Part shown: in pieces, positions 23,548 to 23,950 of the stretch | Layout: each line of letters starts with the position of its first letter | Position numbering within the stretch: position 1 is the first letter of the stretch | Origin: Planctomycetota bacterium | GTDB taxonomy: Bacteria > Planctomycetota > SZUA-567 | DNA: 23,950 nt | Reading direction: 5' to 3' | Assembly: GCA_031278535.1 (NCBI GenBank) | Contig: JAITKH010000305.1 | Span: 1-23,950, forward strand | Notes under the pieces: generated by a model | What the model was told of the DNA's origin: nothing | Seen by the model: only the letters and a program-made list of their open reading frames with translations | Databases searched by the model: none | Position numbers and translations under genes: made by a program

Positions 23548-23574
23548 TGTCCGTACAAGAAGCGCTTACGGACA
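23548..23574 (-). promoter_or_regulatory. Operator-like inverted repeat upstream of the MFS gene
   Basis: TGTCCGTA (23548-23555) and TACGGACA (23567-23574) form a perfect 8-bp inverted repeat around an 11-base spacer, centred about 35 bases before the chosen start. The spacer ends with AGCGCT, which also occurs at 23531-23536. The size and position fit a repressor-binding site, with the regulator not encoded in this window. Confidence 0.45.
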
Positions 23575-23653
23575 GGTCTGGAGCATTAACCCTGAGCATA
23601 CACGGCGGTTCGGTAAAGAGTCCGGCCTTCCGGGAGTCGTCCCGACAAGGGAT

Positions 23654-23683
23654 AGTGTATGGATTTCCCGCCTGTATTGCCAA
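23654..23683 (-). promoter_or_regulatory. Candidate promoter for the MFS gene
   Basis: On the minus strand TTGGCA (23683-23678) and TACACT (23659-23654) are 18 bases apart, matching consensus at five and four of six positions. It lies about 110 bases upstream of the operator-like repeat's far side and reads toward the MFS gene. It is a plausible but not strong match. Confidence 0.35.
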
Positions 23684-23833
23684 TTTTTATCGGATAGCGC
23701 CCGGCCGACAGGATTGAACCTGCTTCCCGGCGAAAATACCGCTCATTGCCGCGTTATATTATCTTGGTAGGCCAATAGCCGTCAGCATATCGATTTTTCG
23801 CGGTCAACCCCATTATTTCGAGGAGGGAAACCC

Positions 23834-23950
23834 ATGTACACGCTTGCGTCGCCAGGTACCGGCGGTTCAGGCCGCCCCGTCGCCCCGGCCGAGCCGTCCG
23901 GCCGGAAATTCCGGACGGGACTGTCCCGTCCCCGCGCCATCTGGCGGGAG
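23834..23950 (+). CDS. Partial gene of unknown function (runs off the window)
   Basis: ATG 23834 is preceded by AGGAGGGAAACCC, one of the best ribosome sites in the window, and the frame is open for all 39 codons to the edge. The visible N-terminus (MYTLASPGTGGSGRPVAPAE, then SGRKFRTGLSRPRAIWRE) is a flexible Pro/Gly/Arg-rich leader without a signal peptide. The basic end approaching RAIWRE could lead into a membrane helix, as in ABC permeases, but that is guesswork. It is divergent from the MFS gene. Confidence 0.65.
   Translation, partial: MYTLASPGTGGSGRPVAPAEPSGRKFRTGLSRPRAIWRE

Noticed and set aside
23700..23740. tRNA-like T-arm (GGTTCAATCC on the minus strand)
   Set aside because: The stem allows only four pairs with a six-base loop, and no acceptor, D or anticodon arm can be built around it.
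23913..23931. Perfect 9-bp palindrome GGACGGGAC-t-GTCCCGTCC
   Set aside because: It lies within the coding sequence of the partial gene in very GC-rich DNA; a role is possible but nothing else supports it.

Overview
The window is GC-rich bacterial DNA with closely packed genes, strong Shine-Dalgarno sites and many ATGA-type overlaps. It looks like a Gram-negative-type chromosome. A gliding-type ABC cluster with a DUF4340 protein, a DksA-like protein with a long Lys/Ala-rich N-terminus and a PyrK subunit would fit an uncultured member of the PVC/planctomycete-like assemblage. That placement is inference only; no rRNA or other marker is present.

Left part (1-4264, minus strand). A very long reading frame starts at 2074 and runs off the window at position 1 without a stop. 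It encodes a disordered, acidic, proline-rich protein with internal repeats and no recognisable domain. An 867-bp gap with a transposase scrap and hairpins separates it from a DAACS-family sodium symporter that has unusual substrate/sodium-site residues.

Middle (4588-13590, plus strand). A good sigma70-like promoter precedes a co-directional run: a small single-pass membrane protein, an unrecognised 465-residue protein, a Sir2 deacylase, an ABC ATPase, a permease fused to a GldG-type domain, a DUF4340 protein and a DksA/TraR zinc-finger protein. Overlaps and short gaps suggest one operon.

Right part (13591-22338). This is an accessory, scarred region. It holds four copies of an undescribed hairpin-rich repeat, a decayed gene, pyrK without an adjacent pyrD, and an XRE-S24 regulator behind an AT-rich leader. 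It also holds a 243-bp non-autonomous inverted-repeat element with a 5-bp target duplication, an IS630-type transposase tail and a minus-strand type I restriction-modification locus. In transcription order that locus is hsdM, a tiny ORF, a HepT-like HEPN toxin gene, an in-frame MntA-HsdS fusion, and an hsdR gutted by an internal deletion and frameshift. Methylation may persist, restriction is almost certainly lost, and a type VII (HepT/MntA) toxin-antitoxin pair is embedded in the locus. The best candidate for something new is the MntA-HsdS fusion; the repeat family is second.

Far right (22339-23950). An MFS transporter lies on the minus strand with an operator-like palindrome upstream. Divergent from it, the first 39 codons of another gene run off the window.
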